Shown piece by piece: positions 11,700 through 22,775 of a stretch of 64,000 nucleotides of DNA. The position numbers were made by a program, and so were the translations under genes. The notes beneath the pieces are model-generated. The model was not told the origin of the DNA. It ran no database searches and was given only the letters and a program-made list of their open reading frames with translations. The stretch comes from Eonycteris spelaea. Its lineage: Eukaryota; Chordata; Mammalia; Chiroptera; Pteropodidae. Position 1 is the stretch's first letter; each line of letters begins with the position of its first letter. Location: assembly GCA_003508835.1 (NCBI GenBank), contig PUFA01000092.1:682001-746000 (forward strand), read 5' to 3'.

Positions 11700-13275
11700 C
11701 TTCAGTGGCAGGTGAACCTAGCATCAATTTATCAAGAATTTTTCCAAACTAGTGTTTCTTATTGCTGGACATACACATATTTGGAGAGCTATTTTTCTGT
11801 CTGCTATTGTCTGTCCCTTGGTTCTCAAAGATTCACCTTTGTTCCAAATGCAAAATCCATTTTCCCCATCGCAAGGTCCCCAAAAGTCTCAACCCATTAC
11901 TCAAGTTCTAAGTCTCATTACTTCCAAAGCACCAAATATCATTATCAACATCATCTAAATAAGGTATTGATGAGATTCTGGTGATAACACATCCTGAGGC
12001 AAAGTTCCTCTCAATATATAGACCTGTACATTATCTGATCCCAAAGTACAACAGTGGGGCAGGCTGTTGATAATCACATTGAAAAGGAAGAAAGTAGAAT
12101 GAATAAAAAAGGAGTCATGTTCTCAAAAATTTCCAATTTAACTTGGAAACTCCATTAGACTTTAAAGCCTGGGAATAATTCTCTGTGGCCCACTGCTCTA
12201 TTCATAAGACCCATGGCTCTGTCTACTAGGTCTGCAGCTCTACCCTAAGATTATCTTTTCTTTTTGAACTTTTGTTTGCAGCTGAGTAGTTCTATCAACC
12301 TGTTTTCTGCCTGTAGAATATTTGAGAGTTTTACAGGTTTCTTTAGTTTCATCCTTTCTTTGTCTTTTTCAGTCCAAGTTGTCAGTGTTTCTGGTGGTAT
12401 GTCTTCTCAAGAGACTTGTAGATCTCCATGTAAATCACAGGGATTTATTCATTAGACAAAAGAATCCTTCACAGATCTTTCCTAAATAATGCTATCTCTA
12501 TTCTTTGATGCTGCTAATGGCTGCTGAGATCCATGACTCACATGCCTCAACTCTTCCTAGAGACTTCTGTGAGAATGATTTTTCTGATTTTTAAATCCTT
12601 CTAAGGTCCCAGTGAAAGGTTTCACACTTTTGGGTTTCTCTTCAGATGACACTTTTCTAACAGCATATTTTATATTTTTTACATCTTTTGATATCTGCAT
12701 AAGCTGAGGATTCTCCAAATTATCAAGTCCAGGTTCTTTTTTGCTTAACGATTCTCTCTCAATCTATTTTCTTCTCACATTTTATTATAAGAAGTAAGTG
12801 GGCTAGATTGTCAATACTTTGCTTGGAACTCTCCTCAGCTAAATATACATATTCTATCATTACAAGTTTATGCTTTATACCTGATTGCAGAACATAATTT
12901 AGCTAAATTATCTATCCCTATACAACAAGAATACTTTCCTTACTTCCTATGTTATATAGGGATCTCTTCCATCTGGTTTCAGATAACATGCTGCTAATGT
13001 CCTTCTGAGCCTTCAATAGTGTACTTTTAACGTTCACATTTCTACCAACAGAATGTTTATGATGATTTGGGTATTCTCTAAGATAATATAGGGTTTTCCT
13101 AGTATGTCCCTTACTCTATTTTAAGCCCTCATCGGCAGTGCCTTTACCATGTGTTCAATGCAATCTAGACTTTTTCTCTCATGCTCCTTAAACTTCTCTG
13201 AGCTCTACCCATTGTCTGATTCCAAAACGACTTGGAATCAGATAATGTCACAGCAGTATCCCACCTTCAGTACCA
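11700..13275 (-). mobile_element. MaLR (ERVL-MaLR, MST/MLT1-type) internal region
   Basis: This follows directly, in element sense, the LTR at 13281-13747. It opens with the motif that succeeds the 5' LTR in MaLRs (plus strand CCCACCTTCAGTACCAAAAT at 13261-13280). Further in, the plus strand keeps MaLR-internal landmarks such as AAGGTATTGATGAGATTCTG, CCTGAGGCAAAGTTCCTCTC and TAGACTTTAAAGCCTGGGAA. MaLR internal sequence is largely non-coding and no long frame remains. I see no second LTR at the left end; the element stops against the old L1 near 11690. Confidence 0.75.
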
Positions 13276-13280
13276 AAATC

Positions 13281-13747
13281 TATATTAGTTTCCTATTTCT
13301 CTGGTAACAAATTACCACAAACTCAGTGGCTTAAAACAACACAAGTTAATTATCTGGAGGTTTGAACTCCATAATGAGTAAGTAGGGTGAACTTCCCTTT
13401 TGGAGGCTCTAGGTAAGAATTTGTTTCCTTTCTTTTCCAACTTCCAGAGGCTGCCTGCATTCCTGGACTTATGATGCCTTCTTCCATTTTAAAAAAGCTA
13501 GAAATACAGTATCTCCTGACTCTGACCCTGTTTCATCATAACACTTTTAATGACTCTAATCCTTCTTCTCCTTCTTAATCACAAAGGGTCTTGTAATTAC
13601 TTTGTGTCCATCAGGATAATCCAAGATGATCTTTCTATCTCACAATCCTAAACTGAGTCACATTTACTTTTGACATGTGAAGTAACATAGTTACAGGTTC
13701 TGAGGATTGAAATAGAGACATCTTTGGGTAGCACTTATTCTAAGACA
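13281..13747 (-). mobile_element. MaLR LTR (MLT1-type), 5' LTR of the adjacent internal sequence
   Basis: The plus strand starts TATATTAGTTTCCTATTTCT and continues with ACAAATTACCACAAACTCAG and TGGCTTAAAACAACACAAG. It ends with a decayed GACATCTTTGGG block and TTCTAAGACA. This is the reverse complement of an MLT1/MST-type LTR, whose 3' part carries the AATAAA-like and 'gttttaagcca' motifs. At about 470 bp it is close to full length. MaLRs are ancient non-autonomous relatives of ERVL. Confidence 0.85.
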
Positions 13748-14934
13748 TGTACCTAATTGGGGGACATAAATTTCGAGCCCTGAATCCTACAGGATTTGGA
13801 ATTTTTAAAGTTAAGACTTTTTTTTCTCCACTTAAGCCCTTGCATACATTCTGAAATGCTAAATCTCAGACTGACTTTTTTCTTAATATATACGCAGCGT
13901 CTTATTTCCTTTATGCAGAAATGACAGCATACCCTAGGTCCTGGAAGGGCCATGCAATGCAATGGGAATGAGGATAAACACCTTTTGATACCTCAACATA
14001 TCTTCCTGTATTTGAATTTTTTTATGCTGTAGTTTTCTAATCTTCTATACAAATGTCTATTATTTACCTTTTATATTGAAGGAAAGGAAGTACTTCTCCA
14101 GGATACTGTTAGCTAAACTAATAGAATCATATAGCAGGAGACTTCTATCAGTTATTGGACAAAATAAAGAGAGAGTACTTTCATTAAAAGGTGACATCTG
14201 TGGTATAGTACTTGAGAATAATACACATGAAAGGCAACAAAATCTCATTGTCTAGTCTTTTCTGATAACATCCTTAAGCAACTTTATGTTAGAAGCATAA
14301 CTCTGTATATAATGTTTCTATCAGTTTATAGTACTACTGACTAACAGTCCTATATTTTACTTAGGATTTAGCATCCATAGTTAGTTAAAATGCTATGAGA
14401 TTCTTATACTTAGTCTAACAATCATATATGAACATCTCTTTATTTATTTATTTTTTTGTATAAAAGCCACTCTGTGGAAGATTTTCTTTTTTAACTGAAG
14501 CAAGCTCCCTTGCAGAAAAATGCAAATAAAATTCTGACATCTTTGCACAATCAAATGATCTAAAAAGATTGCTTTCGAATGCCTTTAGGAGAAAATCAAC
14601 CATGTAAGTCTGTATAGAAAAAAAAAAACACATATTTTAAGCTTTCTAGAGATTATGGAATTTGGCACAGATGAGGAAACAGATATGTAAAGTCAGAGGT
14701 TTTTTGTAATCCATAGAGCTCTGAGGATTTTATGGAGGGGCCTTGGAGACTGCTGCAGAGAGTAAAAGGGCCAAACAGGCAAGTCTTCAACCAGGCTGTT
14801 CTGTTTTATCTGATTGATGTGTTGGTTCTGGATACCCTTTGTTTGAACAAAGGCTTTTTTTGGCTAAAAAAATTGGATAAGAATTGCTTCAAATAATTTG
14901 ACCTAAATCCTAGTCAGCAAGGGGTAGGGCCAGA
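13748..14934. other. Unassigned sequence
   Basis: No known repeat or exon was recognised. Three short minus-strand frames (13753-13962, 14060-14248, 14448-14633) show no domain and have no upstream signals. Confidence 0.5.
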
Positions 14935-15360
14935 ACTAGATTCCTTTACTTAAATCCCTTCAATGGCTCCTGTCAACTTCAAAATATAATATTACTCTTT
15001 CTGCATTGCATGCACATTCTTACTGACCAGGCTATTGTCTACCGCTTTAGCTTATTTCTTGCTCTGCAGTCTTCTTAATGCCCTAAAGACTACCACAAGT
15101 TACGTATTAAATATGGAGAGTCCATCCCTGCTCTCCTGTTACCTGGCTTCCTTGAGATTCTTCACTTCCTACTTTCCTGATTACCTCATTAAGATTTAGG
15201 GCACCTCCTGTGCTCCCATAGAACCCTTTATATACTCTGCTTTAGGGCTGGATAACATATTTTAATTGTTGGTTGTCCTTTTTCACCCAACTAGCTATTC
15301 ATGGTGTTTGTTAAAGCTTTCATCTCTAGATTCATAGTGCTAGCATAGGGACTGTGGCAG
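14935..15360 (+). mobile_element. LINE-2 fragment (3' part)
   Basis: The L2 order is visible: ATCCCTTCAATGGCTCCTGT, an ACATTCTTACTGACCAGGC-like block, CTCTCCTGTTACCTGGCTTC, CTCCTGTGCTCCCATAGAAC, and a decayed tail ending ATAGTGCTAGCATAGGGACT. L2 is an extinct CR1-clade retrotransposon common in all mammals. The matching region is the end of ORF2 plus the 3'UTR. It lies about 240 bp from a second L2 in the opposite orientation. Confidence 0.75.
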
Positions 15361-15364
15361 TTTG

Positions 15365-15599
15365 ATGATTAACCAGAAACCCTAAGTATTTATTTTTTTC
15401 CTTCTATACCATGTTAGACAGAAATTTTCTGAGGCATGAGGAATTGGAATGGTCACTTGAACCAGTACTTGGAGATACCCTGGGGTACTGGCAGCTGGAT
15501 TCAGAAGGCAACACCAGGGAAGAAAGAAGTGACTCCAAGTGACATTAAAAAGACTCTATAAGTATATTCATATTTATTTAACTAAATAATTAAGCTCAT
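15365..15599. other. Unassigned spacer between two L2 copies
   Basis: No repeat was recognised. The spacer holds a purine-rich stretch (15490-15560). Confidence 0.4.
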
Positions 15600-16975
15600 A
15601 TTTGTTTAAGTATCTTTTATATAGCCTCGGCACTATTCTAAGTACTATAGATGCAACAGTGAAACATAGAGACAAAATATTTACCTTGGAGCTTCCATTC
15701 CAGTGATGGTGAGTAGTTAATCAGCAATTACTTATATAATATGTCAGGTAGTAATACAAATTCTGAAGAAAAGTAAAGCAGGGTGAGGGAAATAGGGAGT
15801 AAATAAGAAAATAAGTTGCTCTTTTATAGAGAGATTATTGAAAGACCTCCCTAAAAAGCTGAGGGGTGAGCTGAATAAAGTCTGAAGAAAATGAGACTGA
15901 GCCATGCTGGTATTTGTGGGAAGACTGCTAGGAGCAAAAGGAGCATCAGGTTCAAAGGCCCTGAGGCAGAAGTGTGTTTGTGTTTGAGGAAGAGAAAGAA
16001 ACCAGTGTCAGTGTGGCTGCAACATCGGGGACAAATGGAACGGGGAGGAGATTAGGTCAGATAGGCTATGAAACATGATCTGATAATATGATAAGAATTT
16101 TGATTCTTATCCTGGTTGCAGTGGGAAGTCATTGTAGCATTTGACTAGAGTTTTGAGCTGATCTGATTTTGAGCATTTAGGGTTTCTCTGTATGAGAGTA
16201 GAATATAGGGAAGCAGAGGTAAGAGAAAGGAAACCTATTAGGAGACTAATGATGAAGGTAAGAGATGTTGCTGATTTAAACTAGAATGAGAATAGTGGAA
16301 GTGGTAAGAAGTGGTTGAATTTTGGATGCATTCAGAAAGTATAGCTGACTTGAGGTTGAATTTGATATAGAGTATGACAGAAAGGAGGACACAGATATGA
16401 CCCTTGACCAATGAGAAGAATAAAATTTCCATTAATGAAAGTGGGGACAACTGTTAGAGGAGCACATTTTGGGAAGAAATCAAGATATTTAAGATATGTT
16501 GTTTGAGATCATTATTAGACATTTAAGTGGAGATCTGAAAAATTCAGTTGAATACGTAAGGCTTAGATTGAGAGGCACATTCAGGCAGGAGGGATAAAGT
16601 TGGAAGTCATCAGAGTACAGAGAGTATTCATTGTCATAACTGAATGAATGATTTCTAGTAGGAACTATCAAGAGTTCCAAGGCCTTTGCTCTGGAGGCAG
16701 TTTATTGTTTAGGAGTCAGAAAGATGAAGAGGAACTAGCAAAAGAACTTGAGAAGTAGAGGGTGGTGGAAAAAACCAGGACAGTGGTGTCCCAGCTAGAA
16801 AATGAAATAAATTTTCTAGGAGGAAGTTGATCAACCTGTTAAAAGTTGTTACATCATACAAAATGAGAACTGAGAATGCTGACTGGTTGTGGCAACTAAG
16901 GGCTAATTGGTGAAATAATTGGGATGAAAGCTTCATTGGAGTAGATTCAAGAGAGGATGGAAAGAAATTACATCC
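15600..16975 (-). mobile_element. Long LINE-2 copy with fossil reverse-transcriptase region
   Basis: The plus strand is the reverse complement of L2 over about 1.4 kb: CACTATTCTAAGTACTATAG near the 3' end, CAAAGGCCCTGAGGCAGAAG, GGAAGTCATTGTAGCATTTG, AGTGGTAAGAAGTGGTTGAA, ATTTAAGTGGAGATCTGAAA and GGAAGTCATCAGAGTACAGA, the last being the antisense of the YADD region. Frames at 16238-16450, 16489-16680 and 16709-16936 are broken pieces of one ORF2. The 5' side is cut at 16980 by L1 sequence. Confidence 0.85.
16489..16680 (-). pseudogene. L2 ORF2 reverse-transcriptase palm remnant
   Basis: The minus-strand frame contains EYSLYSDDFQLYPSCLNV, which corresponds to the L2 'YHLYADDSQIYISSPDLS' palm block. 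The catalytic YADD box is seen here as YSDD: both aspartates persist and Ala is replaced by Ser. Stops separate it from the ORF2 pieces on both sides (16238-16450 and 16709-16936). It is a dead fragment. Confidence 0.75.
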
Positions 16976-16979
16976 TAAG

Positions 16980-17158
16980 ATTTTTTTTTTTAAATTTCAC
17001 CAGCTTTATTAAGATAATAATTGATAGAAAACATTGTCCACATTTGAGGTCTACAATGTGTTTATTTTATATACTTACATATTGCAATATGATTACCAAC
17101 TACCATAGCATTAGTTAACAACACGATCATGTCACATAATATCATTTCTTCTTTTTTA
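16980..17158 (-). mobile_element. Old L1 3' end with poly-A tail
   Basis: A T-run at 16981-16991 marks the poly-A tail. It is followed by CACCAGCTTTATTAAGATAA, the AATTGATAGAAAACATT block, and TTGCAATATGATTACCAACT. This is the reverse complement of an L1M-type 3'UTR. It separates the L2 from a younger L1. Confidence 0.7.
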
Positions 17159-18235
17159 ATTTTTTTTTTTCAATTAGATTGACATTCAATATTATTTTAT
17201 ATTAGTTTCAGGTGTACAACATAGTGGTTAGATATTTATGTAATTTATGAAGCGATCCTCTGGATTAATCTAGTACAGACCTGGCACTATACATAGTTAT
17301 TACATTATTGACTATATTTCCTATGCTGTACTTCACATTCGCATGACTATTTTACAATAACCAATTTGTACTTCTTCACCCAGTCCCCCAAACCCCTATC
17401 CCATCTGGCAATCACAAGTTTGTTCTCTGTATCTATCAGTTTCCATTTGTTTGTTCCTTTATTTTGTTCTCTAGATTCCACATATAAGTGAAATCATATG
17501 GCATTTGTCTTTTTCTGACTTGTTTCATGTAGCATAATACCCTTTATGTCCATCCATGTCATTGCAAATAATGAGATTTCATTTCTGTTTTATGACTGTT
17601 TCATTGTATATATGTACCACTTCTTTATCCAATCATCTGTTATGGGCATTTGCATTGCTTCCATATCTTGGCTATTGTAATTACTGCTGCAGTGAACATA
17701 GGGTTGCATATAGTATCTTGGTTTTCTTTGGATAAATACCCAGAAGTGGAATTTCTGGGTCATAAGATAATTCTATTTTTAATTTTTTGAGGAAGCTCCA
17801 AACCGTATTCCATAGTGGCTGTACCAATTTGCAATCATACCAACAATGCACAAGTGTTCCTTTTCTTCCACATCCCCATCAACACTCGTTTGTTGATTTA
17901 TTGATGACATCTGTTCTGATGGGGGTGAGGTGATATCTCATTGTAGTTTTAGTTTTCATTTGTCTAGAGATTAGTGATGTTGCATATCTTTTCCCTTCTA
18001 TTGGTTATTTGTATGTCCTTTTTGGAGAAATGCTTATTAAGATCCTCTGCCCATTTTTTAATTGATTTTTTTTTTTTTGGTGTTGAGTTGTATAAGTTCT
18101 TTATAAATTTTGAATATTAACCCCTTATTAGATATATCAGGCAAATATCTTCTCTCATTCAATAGGTGGTCTTTATTTTATTGATGATTTTCTTTGCTGT
18201 GCAAAAACTTTTTAGTTTGATATAGTCCCATTTGT

Positions 18236-18466
18236 TTATTTTTTCTTTTGTTTTCCTTGCCTGAGGGGATATATCAGAAAAAAAATACTGCTAAGAGCAA
18301 TATCAGAGAGTTTACTGCCTTTGTTTTCTTCTAGGAGTTTTATGGTTTTGTGCCTTACATATAAGTCTTTAATCCATTTTGATTTTATTCTTGTATATGG
18401 CATAAAAAGGTGGTCCAATTTTATTTTATTTTTTTGCATGTATCTGTCCAATTTTCCCAACACCAT
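18236..18466 (-). pseudogene. L1 ORF2 C-terminal remnant
   Basis: The 76-codon frame carries [20 protein letters not shown] and [20 protein letters not shown], the region downstream of reverse transcriptase in L1 ORF2 that precedes the 3'UTR. Both ends are frame breaks. It is a relic inside the 17159-20237 element. Confidence 0.85.
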
Positions 18467-19639
18467 TTATTGAATCTGCTGTTTTTACTCAATTTTATGT
18501 TTTCACCTCCTTTGGCACACATTAAAAGACCATATAGGCATGGATTTACTTCTGGACTGTATTCTGTTCCATGGATCTATGTTTCTGTTTTTATGACAGT
18601 ATAATGCTGTTTTGACTCCTAAAGCCTTTCAGTATAATTTGATATCAGTAGAATAATACCTCCAACTTGGTTCTTCTGTCTCAAGATTACCATGACTATT
18701 TGGGGTCTTTAATGGTTCCATATAAATTTTAGGATTATTCATTCTAGTTCTGTGAAAAATGCCATTAGTATTTTGTAAGGATTGTACTGAATAGTTTGCG
18801 AATAGGTGTTAATTCTTCTTTGAATGTTTGGTAAAATTCACCTGTGAAGCCATTCGGCCCAGGACTTTGGTTTGTTGGGCATATTTTGATTACCCAATTT
18901 GGTTAGCAGTAATTGGTCAGTTGAGATTTTCTGTTTCTTCTTGATTTGCTCTTAGAAGATTATATGTTTCTAGGAATATATCAATTTCTTGTGGGTTGTC
19001 CAATTTGTCGGCATATAATTACTCGTGGTATTTTCTTATGATCCTTTGTACATCTGGAGTCAGTTGTCACTTCTTTTAATTCTGATTTTATTTATTTAGG
19101 TCTTGCTCCATTTTTTTTTTTTGATGTATCTGGTTAAAGGTTAAATTTTGTTTATCTTTTCAAAGAACCAGCTGTTGGTTTCATTAACCTTTTGCATTTT
19201 TAAAAAGATTCTTTTGTTTATCTCTGCTCTGATTTTTTATTCCTTCCTTCTACTCACTTTGGCTTTTGTTCGCTATTCTTTTCCTTGTTCCTTTTAGGTG
19301 TAAGTTTAGATCATTTATTTGAGATTTTTTGTTTCTTGAGGTAGGCCTGTGATGCTAGGATTTCCCTCTTCAGACTGCTTTTACTATGTTCCATAATTTG
19401 GGTCATTGTGTTTCATTTTATTTGTCTCAAGTTATCCTTTGATTTCTTCCTTGATTTCATTGTTAATCCATCATTGTTTAGTAGCATGTTATTTAGTTTC
19501 CATGTGTTTGTGTATTTTCCAGTTGTTTTCTTGTAATTGATTTTCTAGTTTCATGCATTGTGGTCAGAGAATGCGCTTGATTTGATTTCAATCTTCTGCA
19601 AAGAAGGCACTTTTTTTTGGTTTCTAGTAGGTGGTGTCT

Positions 19640-20237
19640 AAGCCTTTTGGATCTCTACTTTATATAAAGCCTTTAAAATGCCCCCCCCCCATAGATATTA
19701 AATCATGTTTGGTACCCTCAGTTTCAGTCCTTGTCAGTGTTAGCAACAATTTTGGTAGTGTTGGGGTTCTGCAGTGTTTGGTCTTGGAGGGTATGGGGGG
19801 AGGGGCCCTCTGGTTTGGGGTATAGTGGCTGAGGCTCAGCTTCAGTTTTGCAACTGCAGCCAATAAAAATCGACTGTTGTTTTTCTGCCATTCTGCTTCT
19901 CTGCCTTCTGCCCTGATGTCTGGGCCCTCCTGCCAGCCAACCACGGGAGCTCACAGCTTTCCCAGGCCAGGCTGTTCAGGGAACTCACCACACCTTCTTC
20001 CCTCCCTCTCCCTACTCCAGGGAGCTCCCATGGCTTTGGGAGGCAGCTTCTTTATTTCTTCCAGTCTACCTCCCAACACCTGGGGTTCTGACCTGTGGTA
20101 GCTCTTATGCACAGATCTCACTCAGATGTGAGCATGTTTGGGTGTTTTTTTGTTGAGTTTTAGATATTCGGCTTATTGTTATTTCAAGGGGAGAGATCTG
20201 GGGACGTCTCTTACTCTGCCATGTTTCTAAAGATCAG
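19640..20237 (-). other. L1 5'UTR-like GC-rich region
   Basis: G+C is much higher than in flanking DNA, and a C-run sits at 19681-19690. It ends at the L1 start motif near 20237. In active L1s such a region holds the internal promoter. Overlapping small frames on both strands (19631-20101) are products of this GC-rich composition, not genes. A G-run cluster at 19789-19820 could form a G-quadruplex. Confidence 0.65.
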
Positions 20238-22114
20238 GTCTTCAATTTAATCTGCTGTTGACAAACACTGGACCCATGAACTTAATCCCACAGACTTTAA
20301 ATATAACCCACCAGCAATCTTTCTAGCATTCCCTGATATCTTTGGGATTTATGTTTTTAGTTGAAGATTTCAAAGACAATAATTTGCTTTTTAAATTAAA
20401 CAGCATCTCAGAACCTTTTGAAAAGAAAACACAAGAGTAAAGAGTTACCCATTCCTCTTGGTGAGTTCAGAGCGGCACCCAAGAACATCTTGTTCTCATC
20501 AATATGGGAAATAAAGGTGAGAAATAATCAATTCCTGATATGCCCCTTTATGTAATTTTATCACTGTGGTCTCAGAGACTTCTATGCTTGTCTGACTTCT
20601 CTTGTTCTTTTTATTCTTTCACTGTACTATTATTTTGGCCTATTGATACTTTGTTGCACCAAGACCTCATTCTTTTCTTTTGCTTGTGTTATTTACCTCA
20701 ATTTGGTACCTCACCCAGCCTCTCACCTTAAATCGACTCATTTCCTTCTCTAGACCAAGTAGGAGACTGGGAACAGGTTGGGTTTAGGGGTGTGAATCTG
20801 GAATTCTTAACAATTCTTCTTTGAAATTTATGAGTTGATCATGATGTAGGCAATCCAGAGTCGGGAGATAATAACAGGATGATGCTAAAGGGCCTGGAGC
20901 CATGGAGACAGGGTGTGGGATGGAGAAAGGCAGAGCTCTAAGGAACTTCGTAATCCCATGGGCCCACAGAGAAGCTGCTTTGAACATGTTTCCCAGTGCT
21001 TATTCTTAGGGTTCAAAAGAACATCTTCAAAGTAAACACTTTCAAAATCATTCAAAAGACCATCTTCAAATTAAACACTTTCAAACTCTTCCCTTACACT
21101 CTAAATTTACCTCTTCTGCCATTTGCTCACTGATAGATATTACGTTGGTATATAAAATAATAAAGGAATTTTTCTCTACATAATAACAGAAACTATTTAT
21201 CTTTTTAGTTTTGTTTCCATGTGAGCGAAGATCCACTAGGCAGGCTCTACTTGAAACAACTCATTTCTGAATATGTAATTTTGCATCTAGTTTGCAGCAA
21301 CATATTGGGTTATAAATTTCCTGTGGAATTAAACTAAGATAGATGGCCTCCTAGACTGTCAGTAATTGTATCTTACAATAATTCTCAAGCCCTTTTGACT
21401 ATGACCCATTTGAATAAGGTAAATAATTTACCAGCTACCTAACTCACATGGTGCTATTTGCCAGTGAAAAAAACCCAAAAAATTGAAGACAAAAGTAACT
21501 TGACAAATATCTAGCAGCAATTGATAACTACCAATAGTGAAAGACAACATTGAAAATTCACAGATAACAAAAGGTTCATCTTCCCACATAATGAAAAATC
21601 CTGTTATCTGAGAATTTTAATGCTGAATATGAGTTGTGTTGTTAAGTAATGTGTGGTGTCAGAATCCTTAGTTGACATCACAATGTGATGCTTCATTAAA
21701 ATCATGTTTTAATTTTAGGTTATATGTAGCCTTTACAACTCATTTAGTTGGTTAGTAGTAGGTAGTCTTTAGTCTTTTAGTGTCTAAAAGGTAACCAGTA
21801 CTTGTTGATACTTGTGAAAGGAATACAATAAAGAATGAATAAATCAAAATGAAAGTTTTAGGAATTTCAAGTCTTTACTGGTAAGAACCAAACAAAACAT
21901 TTGAATTATATGTGGATCTTAATTTTAGACGTTTTAACTAAATCATGGAAATTTCTAAATTATAACATTAATTAAAATATGTCTCAGATTAGATTCCTTG
22001 AGAACTGGATGCAGAGATGGACTTTAGCATGCAGGATTTTATTAAGAAGTAGACAGAGATCAGCCCTCGTGGTAGGAAGGGAAGGATGTAGGATTAGAAA
22101 GAGGGAAAAGCTGT
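20238..22114. other. Unassigned sequence
   Basis: No exon or confident repeat was identified. A pyrimidine-rich part (20520-20740) weakly recalls L2 but is not callable. A 39-bp tandem duplication sits at 21012-21088. Around 21985-22080 is a stretch ending in GAAGTAG/GGAAGG that may be an unrecognised repeat. Confidence 0.45.
21012..21088. repeat. Imperfect 39-bp tandem duplication (two copies)
   Basis: TTCAAAAGAACATCTTCAAA begins unit one at 21012; TTCAAAAGACCATCTTCAAA begins unit two at 21051. Both continue with an AAACACTTTCAAA block. Only a few substitutions separate the copies. Confidence 0.9.
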
Positions 22115-22686
22115 GAGCCAGTTCATCTACTTACATAGCTTTAAATACCATCTGTATACTGACAACTCCCAAGATTTTAATGTTCCAGCCTAGAAATGTT
22201 CTATATATCAGATTTGTGTATCTGATTGCCTACTTGATATCTCCATTTGAATGTCCAATAATGACCTCAAACTCATAACTTTCAAAACTAGACTTGCTTC
22301 TTTTCACTCTTCAAAACTGCTTTATCTGAAGCCTCTCTCATCTCTTTTAATAGCTTTTTTTTTTTAGGTAAATAGTGTGGCATTGTGTTGTCTAATTCTC
22401 ACCTCACATTCAGTATGTCAGGAAATTCCTGTTAACTGTATCGTTAAAATATATCCAGAATTTGACTACATCTTACTCCTTTCATTGCAACCACCAAAGT
22501 GAGAACCACCATCATCTCTCGCCTGGATTACTTACTGCAAAAAACCTTCTACCGTGTCTTCTTGATTCTACTATGGGCACACTAGAATCTATTTTCAATA
22601 GAGCAGGTAGAGTGGTTATTTTAAAACATAACAGATTTTGTCAATTTCTCTGCATAAAATTCTGTAAAGTTTCTCATTTTTACTAG
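22115..22686 (+). mobile_element. LINE-2 fragment (ORF2 reverse-transcriptase C-terminal part)
   Basis: The match to L2 is strong and ordered: AGCTTTAAATACCATCTGTA, TACTTGATATCTCCATTTGA, AAATATATCCAGAATTTGAC, then CACCATCATCTCTCGCCTGG followed by ATTACT, which is identical to the L2 consensus as I know it. It ends in TTTAAAACATAACAGATTTT. The frame at 22462-22686 is part of this dead ORF2. Confidence 0.9.
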
Positions 22687-22687
22687 A

Positions 22688-22775
22688 GAGCAATTCTTAA
22701 AATGTATATTTGGTCCACTGAATCATCTGGAGTAGTGGTTTAAATGCAAATTGCTAAGTCATATCCAGTGATCTC
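22688..22775 (-). mobile_element. MER5-like hAT fragment
   Basis: CAATTCTTAAAATGTATATT, then GAATCATCTGGAGTAGTGGT and AAATGCAAATTGCTAAGTCA resemble one arm of MER5A (minus orientation), where a terminal 'ggttctcaaagtgtggtcc' is followed by 'catcacctgggaacttgttagaaatgcaaattctcagg'. It abuts the L2 end. Decay makes it tentative. Confidence 0.5.

Larger units (their letters stand above)
17159..20237 (-). mobile_element. Younger LINE-1 with both ends but a large internal deletion
   Basis: On the minus strand: 5'UTR from 20237 (plus-strand end ACTCTGCCATGTTTCTAA) to about 19640, then directly ORF2 reverse-transcriptase and C-terminal regions (about 19600 to 18000), the 3'UTR, and a poly-A tail seen as a T-run at 17159-17170. 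ORF1 and the ORF2 endonuclease are absent, so about 2 kb is missing. A second break lies near 18790, where sequence jumps within RT. The 3' end (GTTTCAGGTGTACAACATAG) is of a type I associate with laurasiatherian, notably bat, L1s. It is less decayed than the other L1s here. Confidence 0.85.

Noticed and set aside
19631..20101. Cluster of short frames in GC-rich DNA as a possible first exon or CpG island
   Set aside because: The region is an L1 5'UTR; GC content comes from the element and CpG density is low.
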